Assembly (NCBI GenBank): GCA_050633505.1
Contig: JBOEGQ010000002.1
Coordinates: 62,001 to 126,000 of the forward strand
DNA length: 64,000 nt
Origin: UBA1672 sp050633505
Lineage (GTDB): Bacteria > Pseudomonadota > Alphaproteobacteria > Micavibrionales > Micavibrionaceae
Reading direction: 5' to 3'
Shown here: positions 51,226 to 58,964 of the stretch, piece by piece
Numbering within the stretch: the stretch's first letter is position 1
How the letters are laid out: every line of letters starts with the position of its first letter
Position numbers and translations under genes: made by a program
The notes under the pieces: generated by a model
Told to the model about the DNA's origin: nothing
Databases searched by the model: none
The model's input: the letters and a program-made list of their open reading frames with translations, nothing else

Positions 51226-52638
51226 ATGAAAAAATATTCAAAAATACTATTAGCCGGAACGATACTTTGCACAATGCCTGGAATCGCATTTGCCGCCACG
51301 CCAGAGGAAATGGAACAACGCCTGAAAGAGATGGAGGCACGCCTTACAAAGTTCGAATCTATCATGGGAAATGTAGATCAGTACATTGAACAACAGGTCA
51401 ATCAGCGCGTTGAAGAGGAACTAGCAAAAGCGGCAAATAATACGTCAGAGAAAATAGATCAAATTGTCTCCCAAAAGATTGATGATCAAGTGACAGAAAA
51501 GATTGCTTCCGTTCAGCCGGCATCCGGACATGAACCATCAAAATTCGGGAAAGGATATATTGATATCCCCGGCACAAACTCAGCCATAAAATTTGGTGCA
51601 TATGTAAAGCTTGATGCAACATATGATGTCGATACGGCATTTGGTAATGATTTTGTTTCTTTTGGGGCAATTCCCCTAAATGGTTCAACCAACGATAATC
51701 AGGATGGGGAATTCAATATGAATGTGCGCCAAACACGCCTGAATATCACAACAATGACCAATACAGAGATGGGTGATTTAAAGGTATTCGCCGAGGGTGA
51801 CTTCTTTGGAACGGCCGGAACACAGACAACAACGAACTCACACGGGTTTCGTCTACGCCATGCCTATGGAGAAGTCGGAAATTGGCTTGCCGGACAAACA
51901 TGGACAACCTTCCAAGATACAGGCGTATATCCCGGATCTTTGGATTTGATTGGTGGTGCGGGAACAACGCATCTTCGACAACCACAAATCAGATATACGG
52001 GTAAATTAAACGATGCAACATCATTGGCCATCGCCATTGAAAACCCGTCCGGGGACATCAGTGATACATCCGGTAGCTCTAACATCACAGAACAATTCCC
52101 GGATTTAACCGCCGCTCTAACACATAGAAGTGATTGGGGGCATGTCTCCTTACGCGGTATGGCACGTGAAATTCATGTTGAAGATACGGCAACCGGAAAC
52201 GATGAAAGTGAGTTTGGCTGGGGTTTGGCTCTTTCAGGAAAAGTTAAGCTTGGAGAAAAAGATTCAATCTTTGGACGCTATGCCGGTGGAGATGGAATCG
52301 GGCGCTATATGTTTGATGTGGCCGGCTCCGGTGCAGCCTATGAAACGGATCACCTGGAAACACAAAATGCACATGGCGGACATGCAACATACAGGCATTT
52401 TTGGACTGATGAATTAAGCTCTAACCTGATCGGCGGTTATGTATCTATCGACAATGATACAAATATTGTCGGAACGGCCGTTAATAAGACCATTTATTCG
52501 GCACATGCAAACCTCATCTGGCAACCCGTCCCCAAATTTAAAGTGGGCGTGGAATATATGCATGGTGAAAGGGAACTGGAAAACGGAACTGAGGGAGATC
52601 TGGACCGTATCCTAACATCTTTTATTTACAACTTTTAA
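51226..52638 (+). CDS. DcaP-like trimeric porin
   Basis: Outer-membrane porin of 470 residues. Signal peptide to about residue 24 (PGIAFA), then a coiled-coil N-terminal segment (EMEQRLKEMEARLTKFESIM), as in DcaP porins, then a barrel with KFGAYVKLDATYDVD, FNMNVRQTRLNITTMTNTEM, FRLRHAYGEVGNWLAGQTW and a final strand ending in Phe (TSFIYNF). The DcaP family carries small dicarboxylates and similar anions. It is 48 bases upstream of the binding-protein gene and may admit the ligand that the sensor system reads (inference). Confidence 0.88.
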   Translation: MKKYSKILLAGTILCTMPGIAFAATPEEMEQRLKEMEARLTKFESIMGNVDQYIEQQVNQRVEEELAKAANNTSEKIDQIVSQKIDDQVTEKIASVQPASGHEPSKFGKGYIDIPGTNSAIKFGAYVKLDATYDVDTAFGNDFVSFGAIPLNGSTNDNQDGEFNMNVRQTRLNITTMTNTEMGDLKVFAEGDFFGTAGTQTTTNSHGFRLRHAYGEVGNWLAGQTWTTFQDTGVYPGSLDLIGGAGTTHLRQPQIRYTGKLNDATSLAIAIENPSGDISDTSGSSNITEQFPDLTAALTHRSDWGHVSLRGMAREIHVEDTATGNDESEFGWGLALSGKVKLGEKDSIFGRYAGGDGIGRYMFDVAGSGAAYETDHLETQNAHGGHATYRHFWTDELSSNLIGGYVSIDNDTNIVGTAVNKTIYSAHANLIWQPVPKFKVGVEYMHGERELENGTEGDLDRILTSFIYNF

Positions 52639-52686
52639 CAAACACGAGAAATGGCTGGTTATCTTGGCCAATGTAAGGAGATTATC

Positions 52687-53850
52687 ATGAACAGGTACAT
52701 TTTTATTACCATCCTTTCCTGCGCTGTATTCGGCACACTCTCTCACGCTTATGCAGAAGTTGGTGTCAGTGATAAAAAAATTATATTCGGCCAAACAGCC
52801 GCACTTGACGGCCCCGCCGCGGCTTTAGGCACGGGAATGAATAACGGTATACTAGCAGCATTCAAAGAAGCCAACGATTCAGGTGGTATAAATGGTCGTA
52901 TGCTTGAATTGATTGCACATGATGACGGGTATGAGCCTGACCGTGCCATAGCCAACACAAAAAAGCTTATCCACGAAGATAAAGTCTTTTCTCTCATAGG
53001 CGGTGTCGGAACACCTACTGCCAATGCAATGCAGCCCATCACATCCGAAGAAAAAGTACCATTTATCGGCCCGTTTACCGGCGCAGAGTTTTTAAGAAGC
53101 CCGTTTAAACGCTATGTCGTGAATGTACGTGGATCATATTGGCAAGAAACAGAAGAATGGATTGAACGACTAACCACAGATCTTGGCATTACACGCATTG
53201 CCATTTTGTATCAAGACGACACCTATGGACGTGCTGGCCTATCCGGTGTTAAACGCGCCCTTGAAAAAAGAGGTTTATCCCTCGTCGGTGAAGGAACATA
53301 TAAGCGCAATACAACAGCTGTTAAATCCGCTGTTTTAAGCATTCGAAAATCAAAGCCGGAGGCCGTCGTTATGGTTGGCGCGTATAAGCCGTGCGCAGAA
53401 TTTATTAAAGTATCAAAGAAATTAGGCTTTACCCCAAAATTCGTAAACATTTCTTTCGTAGGCAGCGATGCACTATCCAAAGAACTTGGAGAACACGGTG
53501 AAGGTGTAATCATATCTCAAGTTGTACCCTTCCCCTTTCATAAAGATTCCAGCCCCCTTGTGCAACACTACCAAAATGCCATGGCAGAATACGCCCCAGA
53601 CAGAAACACCGGATTTGTATCACTTGAAGGATACATGGTTGGACGTCTCGTTATTGAAGTTCTTAAGAATATGTCCGGTGAAATCACCAGAGAAAGTTTT
53701 CTGGATGAGATTTATACAATGAAAGACATTACGCTTAACAATATTGTGCTGCACTACGGCGCAGAAGATAATCAAGGCATGGATCAGGTCTTCATGACCA
53801 TTTTACAAAAAGACGGCACCTTCCTACCGGTCACAAAACTGGAAAAATAA
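52687..53850 (+). CDS. Periplasmic LivK-like ligand-binding protein
   Basis: Type I periplasmic binding protein of 387 residues. The ATG at 52687 has AAGGAG upstream and opens a signal peptide (MNRYIFITILSCAVFGTLSHAYA). The branched-chain-amino-acid-binding fold is visible: IIFGQTAALDGPAAALGTGM, MLELIAHDDGYEPDRAIAN, FSLIGGVGTPTANAM, RIAILYQDDTYGRAGLSGV, VVMVGAYKPCAEFIK and FVSLEGYMVGRLVIEVL. No ABC permease or ATPase gene is nearby. The next gene, 3 bases on, is a hybrid kinase with a periplasmic domain, so this protein is likely a sensor co-receptor. Confidence 0.9.
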   Translation: MNRYIFITILSCAVFGTLSHAYAEVGVSDKKIIFGQTAALDGPAAALGTGMNNGILAAFKEANDSGGINGRMLELIAHDDGYEPDRAIANTKKLIHEDKVFSLIGGVGTPTANAMQPITSEEKVPFIGPFTGAEFLRSPFKRYVVNVRGSYWQETEEWIERLTTDLGITRIAILYQDDTYGRAGLSGVKRALEKRGLSLVGEGTYKRNTTAVKSAVLSIRKSKPEAVVMVGAYKPCAEFIKVSKKLGFTPKFVNISFVGSDALSKELGEHGEGVIISQVVPFPFHKDSSPLVQHYQNAMAEYAPDRNTGFVSLEGYMVGRLVIEVLKNMSGEITRESFLDEIYTMKDITLNNIVLHYGAEDNQGMDQVFMTILQKDGTFLPVTKLEK

Positions 53851-53853
53851 CAC

Positions 53854-56793
53854 ATGCCTTCAAACACAGACCAAAATAAAGCATGGAACTGGACCGGCAG
53901 TATTAAGCATAAACTTTATCTGTCTCTTTTCGTGATTAACGCATTGGCTCTTATCATTGGCTTAACGGCGTGGGCTTCTTTTGAGAGTTCTAGAAACACC
54001 ATGCGTTCCATCACCGAAGAAATGATCCCCATTACAGAGTCAATGTCAAAGGTTGTCACGTTAAGCGCACGTCTGGGAACCCTACTTCCCAGCCTTATCT
54101 TCGTACACAACGAAGAAGAATTAAAAATCGCCTATAGTGCCCTTTCAGAAATCCTGAATAAAAAGCACGAAGTCATCTTAAACATTCAAGAAACAGACCA
54201 TATACAATCTGCGGATTTTTCCACCTCTATTTCAGAAATCGCGGAACTCAATACAGAGATGCGCTCAGAACTGAATGACTTAAAAACAGATATCGCAACC
54301 TTAATAACATTAAACAAGATACAGAGCCAAAATTCAAAAACGCTTATGTCGGCTCATGCCAATTTTACCGTTGGTTCATCCCCTGTTTCAGATGATGCGC
54401 AGTTCGACCTCCTCATTGGCCTAGAAGATGGCGCCCCCAAAAACCAATTGGCACAACAGGCTGAGACACTCGCTTTAGTTTTGGAAATCAAGGCCGAAGG
54501 TAACTTGCTGGCAGGTATTATCGAAACCGCACTCAACTACGAAGAGCTAGAGGGGCTTGCCCCTCTACATGAACGCTTTGATGCCACTCTGCAACGATTA
54601 GAAAAGCATATATCCAGCATCAAAAAAGATAGCACAGACTTTACATTGATTGTCCAATCCATTGAGAAAATGAAATTACTGGGAACGGCAGAAAACAACA
54701 TTTTCACCATTCAACAAGAACGCCTGCGCAAAAAAAGGGTCTTACAAGACGATCTTCAAAAAATCGAAGACACAAGTAATAAGACCAATAGCTCTGTCAA
54801 CGACCTGTCGCTTCAGATAAAGCACGGTGTAGAAGAATCAAAGCAGCAAACAGAACGTACACTTCAGATTGGTGGCTATACCATCCTTACCGTAACCTGC
54901 CTAAGCTTACTCTTCACATTTTTGTTAAGCTGGCTTTATGTCGGACGGCGGATTATCGGGCGCATTGAAACACTAAAATCCGTTATGCTTGCCCTTGTCA
55001 AAAAAGATTTCAGCCGCGTCATAGAAGGTAAAGACTCACAAGATGAAATCGGACAAATGGCCAACGCTTTGGCAACATTCCGCGTTAAACTCATTGAGAA
55101 TGAACTTCTCAATCAGGATTTAAACGAAGCCATAACTGAGGCTGAGGAATCGAAAGTCAAAGCCGAAGAAGCCAATCGCGCCAAAAGTGATTTCCTGGCC
55201 AATATGTCACACGAAATTCGTACACCAATGAACGCGATTTTAGGGATGTCTAACTTCCTTTTGGAAAGTACACTCGACCCAGAACAAAAGGAGTGCGCAG
55301 CAGCCATCAAAACGTCTGGCGACACCCTGCTTAGAATTATTAACGACATTATTGATATTTCTAAAATCGAGTCCGGGAAACTTGTACTGGAACAAACCGA
55401 CTTTGACCTAATGGAGACCGTTCAAGAGGTCACAAGCCTTTACGCATATCAAGCACGAGAAAAAGGGCTAGAGCTCATCATGGATGTCAGCTACGACACC
55501 CCCCACTATTTCATTGGGGACCCGATACGCATTAAGCAGATTTTTGCAAATTTAATCAGCAACGCCCTGAAATTCACATCAGAGGGGCACCTTCTTATCC
55601 GTATTAAAAAAATGGAAGACACAGAAGATGGTCTGATTCACCTCAAATGCGCTGTTGAAGATACGGGGATTGGCATTCCCACAGATAAACAACACAGAAT
55701 ATTTGAAAAATTCTCCCAAGCGGAAGAATCGACAACCCGCAAATTCGGCGGTACAGGTTTAGGACTGGCGATCGTCACGCAACTTGTTGAAATTATGGGG
55801 GGTTCAATTACAGTTGAAAGTCAAGAGGGACAAGGATCTCAGTTTATTTTTGAAATTGCCCTGAAAAAAGGGGAAACAAAAGAAAGTACAATATTTAACG
55901 AGGACTTGTCCTTTATGCGCGTACTGGTCATTGATGATTACAGCCTAACACGCGACCTTCTCGTTTCGATTCTATCTCGACAAAATATCCCATGCGATTC
56001 TGTCGCAAGCGCCGAAGAAGCGATTGACCTGATAGAGGGAAATGACATGGCTTATGATGCATGTATCGTAGATTATTCATTAGAAGGTATAAATGGCCTG
56101 AAATTTGCTCAACAAATCAGGGGGAAAACAAAATACGACACCATGTCCCTTATTATGGTGTCCGGTGTCATGGAAAAAAGGCCGCATGACGAACTCAAGA
56201 AAATAGGGCTGGATGGATATTTCAATAAACCCTTCGAAGCACAGCAAATCATAATCACGCTCAAAATGACAGTGAACAACCGAAAATACGGCATCAAAGA
56301 CGCACCGATTATGAACCGTCACAACGCCCTGAAAGCCTTAAAACCGGGGATAAGGATCATAGAGGACGATATATACCGTCAATATACCGGCCGAAAAGTT
56401 TTGGCAGTTGATGACACAAAACTCAATATGGTCGTGATTAAAAAAGTTCTGAAGAAATTTGATTTGGATATTGATACAGCCGTCAATGGCGTCGAAGCTG
56501 TCAAATTAGTTGAAAACCAAGTCTATGATGCGATCTTTATGGATTGTCAAATGCCAGAAATGGATGGGTTCGAGGCGACGCAAGCAATCCGGGAATTCGA
56601 AGGAAAACATGGCCGTGCACGTGTTCCGATTGTTGCACTAACGGCGGATGCCATGGTCGGTGATAGGGAAAAATGCCTAAGCTTTGGCATGGATGACTAC
56701 ATCAACAAGCCCTTTAAAGAAATTCAAATCGCCGAAATCCTCGATCGATGGGTACATGATGAAGAAAACAAAAAAGAGGAGAAGACAGCATGA
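53854..56793 (+). CDS. Hybrid sensor histidine kinase with two receiver domains
   Basis: Inner-membrane kinase of 979 residues. Membrane helices at about 21-43 and 341-363 enclose a large helical periplasmic domain (about 45-338) like that of TorS-type sensors. Then HAMP (about 364-420), a coil, HisKA with His453 (MSHEIRTPMN), an HATPase domain (NLISNALKFT, DTGIGIP, GGTGLGLAI), receiver 1 with Asp740 (ACIVDYSLEG) and receiver 2 with Asp897 (AIFMDCQMPEMDGFEA) plus the NKPF lysine. Receiver 1 keeps a DD pocket (LVIDDYS). It lies between the binding protein (3-base gap) and the Hpt gene (ATGA overlap). Confidence 0.95.
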   Translation: MPSNTDQNKAWNWTGSIKHKLYLSLFVINALALIIGLTAWASFESSRNTMRSITEEMIPITESMSKVVTLSARLGTLLPSLIFVHNEEELKIAYSALSEILNKKHEVILNIQETDHIQSADFSTSISEIAELNTEMRSELNDLKTDIATLITLNKIQSQNSKTLMSAHANFTVGSSPVSDDAQFDLLIGLEDGAPKNQLAQQAETLALVLEIKAEGNLLAGIIETALNYEELEGLAPLHERFDATLQRLEKHISSIKKDSTDFTLIVQSIEKMKLLGTAENNIFTIQQERLRKKRVLQDDLQKIEDTSNKTNSSVNDLSLQIKHGVEESKQQTERTLQIGGYTILTVTCLSLLFTFLLSWLYVGRRIIGRIETLKSVMLALVKKDFSRVIEGKDSQDEIGQMANALATFRVKLIENELLNQDLNEAITEAEESKVKAEEANRAKSDFLANMSHEIRTPMNAILGMSNFLLESTLDPEQKECAAAIKTSGDTLLRIINDIIDISKIESGKLVLEQTDFDLMETVQEVTSLYAYQAREKGLELIMDVSYDTPHYFIGDPIRIKQIFANLISNALKFTSEGHLLIRIKKMEDTEDGLIHLKCAVEDTGIGIPTDKQHRIFEKFSQAEESTTRKFGGTGLGLAIVTQLVEIMGGSITVESQEGQGSQFIFEIALKKGETKESTIFNEDLSFMRVLVIDDYSLTRDLLVSILSRQNIPCDSVASAEEAIDLIEGNDMAYDACIVDYSLEGINGLKFAQQIRGKTKYDTMSLIMVSGVMEKRPHDELKKIGLDGYFNKPFEAQQIIITLKMTVNNRKYGIKDAPIMNRHNALKALKPGIRIIEDDIYRQYTGRKVLAVDDTKLNMVVIKKVLKKFDLDIDTAVNGVEAVKLVENQVYDAIFMDCQMPEMDGFEATQAIREFEGKHGRARVPIVALTADAMVGDREKCLSFGMDDYINKPFKEIQIAEILDRWVHDEENKKEEKTA

Positions 56794-57137
56794 GTAGCAC
56801 CACAGTCCCGCCAGTAGACTTGTCCTATCTACAAGAATATACCGATGGTGACGAAGAAGTCATGAATGAACTGATCGACGTTTTTCAAGAAACCGCTTTG
56901 GAAGGAATGGATGATTTTAAAAAAGGAATCCATGAGGCCGAGATGACGATCTGGAAAGCCGCAGCACATAAATTAAAAGGCGCAGCCGGTTATGTAGGTG
57001 CCCATCACCTAAAAGCACTATGCTCCAAAGCAGAAGCCATGCCCCCCACCCCTGCAGAAGATCGCGCAATTTTTTTTCAAAAGATAGAACTAAGCTATAA
57101 GGCTGTTCACCAATTTCTAGAGGAACGAAAAGCATGA
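56790..57137 (+). CDS. Hpt phosphotransfer protein
   Basis: Single Hpt-domain protein of 115 residues. His60 in AAHKLKGAAGYVGA is the phosphorylated residue. It should take phosphate from the second receiver of the kinase and give it to one or both response regulators downstream. The start overlaps the kinase stop (ATGA) and its own stop overlaps the next start in the same way. Confidence 0.92.
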   Translation: MSSTTVPPVDLSYLQEYTDGDEEVMNELIDVFQETALEGMDDFKKGIHEAEMTIWKAAAHKLKGAAGYVGAHHLKALCSKAEAMPPTPAEDRAIFFQKIELSYKAVHQFLEERKA

Positions 57138-57898
57138 TTATTGCAGAGAAAAAAAACGATTCCGAACTCATGATGCTTGTCCCATCCATTAAAAACCATA
57201 TGAGCGAATGGCAAATCATAAACATCAATATTGTTGAGAACAGCGTATTATCACAAAAGGAAATTATTAAACATTTCTACGACCAGTACCGCAAATATGA
57301 AGGCATGATTTATCCCGTTTCACCACGTAAAATCGTGATGCTTATTCGATTGGGTATTATCGAGAATTACGCCGTTATAAAATCTGATATCGAACAGAAA
57401 ATTCCCAACCACTGTTGCCGTATCCTTCTTAGACAAATGAGCAAAATAGGCATAAAACAGGTACAGATCGACCTAACAGAAAAAGACACGTCAATCAATC
57501 TGACAGAAAGCATGTATAAGCAACGTGAAACCCGTAAAGACAACGTAATCCTAATTGTAGATGATGACCCCTTTATCCGAAAAACAATGAGCATCCTCCT
57601 CACCTCATGCGGAGAAATCATAGAGGCAAGTTGCGGTAAAGAAGTTGTGCCCGCATATTTAAAACACAACCCTGATATCCTGTTATTGGATATACACATG
57701 CCGGATAAAACGGGATTGGAAATCATTCCCGATCTTATTGAACTTGATTCAGATAGCTTTATCATCGTTCTAAGTGCCGATAGCCAAAAAGAGAACGTTC
57801 TAAAAGCTTTAGAACTAGGCGCGGCTGGTTTCCTAACAAAGCCTCCTGCCAGAGAAAAAATACAAGAATACCTCAGCCAGTGCATAACCATCCAATAA
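57134..57898 (+). CDS. Response regulator with novel N-terminal domain
   Basis: Protein of 254 residues. The receiver is C-terminal (about 137-254): LIVDDDPFIRK acid pocket, phospho-acceptor Asp186 (LLLDIHMPDKTG), the Ser/Thr position LSAD and Lys in LTKPP. The first 130 residues are an unrecognised, mostly alpha/beta segment (EWQIININIVENSVLS, SPRKIVMLIRLGII, QKIPNHCCRILLRQM). Domain order is reversed relative to common regulators. There is no DNA-binding motif in view. The start overlaps the Hpt stop. Confidence 0.85.
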   Translation: MIIAEKKNDSELMMLVPSIKNHMSEWQIININIVENSVLSQKEIIKHFYDQYRKYEGMIYPVSPRKIVMLIRLGIIENYAVIKSDIEQKIPNHCCRILLRQMSKIGIKQVQIDLTEKDTSINLTESMYKQRETRKDNVILIVDDDPFIRKTMSILLTSCGEIIEASCGKEVVPAYLKHNPDILLLDIHMPDKTGLEIIPDLIELDSDSFIIVLSADSQKENVLKALELGAAGFLTKPPAREKIQEYLSQCITIQ

Positions 57899-57920
57899 GG
57901 GATAGAATAGTCAGGTCATC

Positions 57921-58310
57921 ATGTCTGTTAAATTCGAAGATCTGAAAATCCTTATCGCCGAGAACGTTGATTTTCTTAGCGATATAATCGAAAACATTCT
58001 AAATTCGGTTAACACACAGCAGGTCTTTATCGCTCGCCATAGCGAACATGCACTCGTAATATACAAAATACACAGACACGATCTTCTGATTATAGACCTC
58101 GACATCAATACCGATGGAGGCATTGAGTTAACGAAAAAGATCCGGCAAGAAATTCCAAACGCACCAGTGATTCTGATGGCCTCTTATGCGAATGAAGAGG
58201 CCATTAAAAAGGCAAAGGAAATTAAGATCAATGACCTCCTGATCAAACCATTTTCTTTCGATGACCTTATGAAACACATCAACTATACAATGACAAAAAA
58301 AGAATCATAA
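57921..58310 (+). CDS. Single-domain response regulator with altered acid pocket
   Basis: Receiver-only protein of 129 residues. Asp59 (LLIIDLDINTDGG) is the acceptor, with Lys in LLIKPFSF. The usual acidic pair near residue 13 is Glu14-Asn15 (LIAENVDF), so metal binding and phosphorylation kinetics may differ. It could act like CheY/DivK or as a phosphate sink. It lies 22 bases after the larger regulator. Confidence 0.88.
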   Translation: MSVKFEDLKILIAENVDFLSDIIENILNSVNTQQVFIARHSEHALVIYKIHRHDLLIIDLDINTDGGIELTKKIRQEIPNAPVILMASYANEEAIKKAKEIKINDLLIKPFSFDDLMKHINYTMTKKES

Positions 58311-58313
58311 ACC

Positions 58314-58862
58314 ATGGAACATTCAAAGACAGAGAATCAGATTTGGTCATATCAAGCCGATGCGGAGAAATTAACCAGCACTGCCCTACAACATTATATC
58401 CAGCACAAACAAATTGTTCTCAAGAAACTTAAATTGGCTCAAAAATCATCCGAAAAGCAAAAAACAAAAGAAAATCTTACAAATACAGACAGACTTAAAG
58501 GTAAAATATCAATAATTTTGAATAGTTTTATCTTCTCCAGAGCGAAAACAACAGACAGTTTATGGCATGAAATTATCCAATTGTTTTCAAACAATCTCAT
58601 CTACGAAGATGATCTATTTCAGATTGAGGAGCTGCTAAAAAAAATGCCAAAAGATACATATAAGGATTTCACCCGCCGTCAAAAAAAAGACCACCAATTA
58701 CAGACACTGCAACAAGAACTCAACAGAGATGATTATATTTTAGCAAAGCAAAAAATCGCCAATGTGCAGAAACATAAAAACCCCTTAACCGGGTTATCAT
58801 CAGAGGATTATGAACAAAACCTACTCCGTCATCTTAAGGCACTTTTATTCGATAACACTTAG
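58314..58862 (+). CDS. Hypothetical protein at the end of the phosphorelay operon
   Basis: Protein of 182 residues, not recognised. Lys/Gln/Asn-rich, helical and largely basic (KQIVLKKLKLAQKSSEKQKT, FTRRQKKDHQLQTLQQEL). No signal peptide. The start is 3 bases after the receiver gene, so it is in the same transcript and may be the output or an assembly partner (inference). Confidence 0.55.
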   Translation: MEHSKTENQIWSYQADAEKLTSTALQHYIQHKQIVLKKLKLAQKSSEKQKTKENLTNTDRLKGKISIILNSFIFSRAKTTDSLWHEIIQLFSNNLIYEDDLFQIEELLKKMPKDTYKDFTRRQKKDHQLQTLQQELNRDDYILAKQKIANVQKHKNPLTGLSSEDYEQNLLRHLKALLFDNT

Positions 58863-58964
58863 AGCTTTTATGGTTCGCACCGACATATCCATCCACTGGA
58901 GTTTCTAACGGACAAAACAGATCCGTAACTACCCCCCGCAATTCTTACTCAACATTGCCGAGAG

